This document shows positions 5,107 to 5,837 of a stretch of DNA of 5,837 nucleotides, in pieces. A program made the position numbers and the translations under genes. Origin of the DNA: Chthoniobacter sp. (GTDB taxonomy: Bacteria; Verrucomicrobiota; Verrucomicrobiia; Chthoniobacterales; Chthoniobacteraceae); NCBI GenBank assembly GCA_025352865.1, contig JANXSB010000384.1, positions 1 to 5,837 of the forward strand, in the 5' to 3' direction. The notes below the pieces were generated by a model that did not search any database, had not been told where the DNA came from, and worked only from the letters and a program-made list of their open reading frames with translations. Positions within the stretch are counted from its first letter, which is position 1. The number at the start of each line of letters is the position of its first letter.

Positions 5107-5837
5107 CTACGCGGCAGCGAGTTCGCGCGGTGGGAGAAAGCGGTCGAGGAAACTCACGCTCGCTGCCGGCAAATGCGTGCGCCACTGGCGTTGCGTGTCC
5201 GGCCAGGGAATGAATCGCCGACTCCGCGCGAGGCCGTGTTTCAAAACTGACCATGTGAACTTCGACCAGTGCTCGGCGGAGTATGCCGCGAGCCGCGCAG
5301 CTTGTTCGGGGAATGCGGGCGCGAGTGCTTCCTCCATCATCGCAAGGTTGTCGCCTTTCGGATTGAGCACCTCGCAAAAGATTTCGCGCGGGCGCAGTGG
5401 AAGCACTTTCACAAGCACCGCTTCGAGAATTTCGCGATCGTGGAATGGCAGGAACGGCGCGACCGCCACATAGACCGGGATCCCTGCTTCCGCCGCCTTC
5501 TCAAGCATTCGCAGCCGCCGCGTCGGAGCGGCAGCTCGCGGTTCGAGCGCGCGGGCGAGTTTGTCGTCGAGGTGCGGCAATGACGTGCCGAGCACGACTT
5601 GTTTCGGGTGCGCGGCGAGCAAATCGAAGTCGCGCTCGACGAGAACTGAGCGCGTTTGAACACGGACTCTGTGACCGGCTTCGAGCAGGAGTTGAAGGCA
5701 TTGGCGCGTGAGTTTGTGCTTCGCTTCCGACGGCGTGTAGCAGTCGGTGAGAAATGACATCAGAATCCATCCGTCGCCCCACTCGGTTCGCTTGGCGCGG
5801 TCGGGCGTGAAGTTGCGGAGCTGGCCGCGCTGCGCGA
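5107..5837 (-). CDS. SPL-family radical SAM protein (spore photoproduct lyase-like), C-terminal part
   Basis: The frame is open to the right edge: residues AQRGQLRNFTPDRAKRTEWGDGWIL precede the first internal ATG (5760) with no stop, so the gene starts outside the window and 242 residues are visible. SPL-family radical SAM enzymes use a 4Fe-4S cluster and S-adenosylmethionine; the founding member reverses UV spore photoproduct in DNA, while non-spore-former homologues are mostly uncharacterised. Family blocks are SFLTDCYTPSEAKHKLTRQCLQLLLEAG (the TDxYxPxE...LTR signature), RVQTRSVLVERDFDLL, VVLGTSLPHLDDKLARALEPRAAAPTRRLRMLEKAAEAGIPV, and VAVAPFLPFHDREI. The Cx3Cx2C cluster motif should lie upstream, out of view. 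The stretch between EWGDGW and SFLTD is short compared with the relatives I remember. The C-terminus (FIPWPDTQRQWR...) looks complete. It reads towards the truncated vsr frame, 11 nt away. Confidence 0.87.
   Translation of the reverse strand, partial: AQRGQLRNFTPDRAKRTEWGDGWILMSFLTDCYTPSEAKHKLTRQCLQLLLEAGHRVRVQTRSVLVERDFDLLAAHPKQVVLGTSLPHLDDKLARALEPRAAAPTRRLRMLEKAAEAGIPVYVAVAPFLPFHDREILEAVLVKVLPLRPREIFCEVLNPKGDNLAMMEEALAPAFPEQAARLAAYSAEHWSKFTWSVLKHGLARSRRFIPWPDTQRQWRTHLPAASVSFLDRFLPPRELAAA

Overview
High-GC bacterial DNA, most likely from a Verrucomicrobiota member (Spartobacteria/Chthoniobacter-like) or a close PVC relative. This placement is an inference from gene content: a Cys-rich GT9 glycosyltransferase, a secreted PQQ-type beta-propeller starting 'DWTHYRGP', and a TMTC-like membrane/TPR protein. 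There is no rRNA or other phylogenetic marker in the window.

Left two thirds (1-4293), all on the plus strand: the C-terminal part of a GT9 glycosyltransferase, whose upstream end lies outside the window; a second, uncharacterised glycosyltransferase-like gene that overlaps its end; an exported beta-propeller repeat protein; and a polytopic membrane protein with GT-C/TMTC-like signatures and C-terminal TPRs. Gaps are short (an overlap, then 63 and 57 nt), so they may form one transcription unit, and the theme is cell-surface glycan or protein glycosylation plus envelope proteins. A GC hairpin followed by T5 (4350-4367) probably ends this unit.

Right third (4294-5837), minus strand, convergent: the C-terminal two thirds of a spore-photoproduct-lyase (SPL) family radical SAM protein enters from the right edge. 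Eleven nt behind its stop is a Vsr-type mismatch endonuclease frame that keeps the FVDGCFWHGCP and WECAL core but lacks the N-terminal ~50 residues and the catalytic Asp. Farther downstream is a short frame resembling the start of an HNH/AP2-type endonuclease, with no HNH residues. This side looks like a DNA-repair gene followed by decaying nuclease fragments.

The most unusual structure is inside the GT9 gene. A segment of about 49 codons (272-418) separates two strongly conserved blocks and carries two different heptanucleotide arrays (GAACGYY x6 and TCACNNN-like x4) plus a G-quadruplex-capable G-run. It looks like intergenic-type repeat DNA that entered a coding region while keeping the frame. 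I found no complete new defence or biosynthetic system, no RNA gene, no CRISPR array and no intact mobile element.
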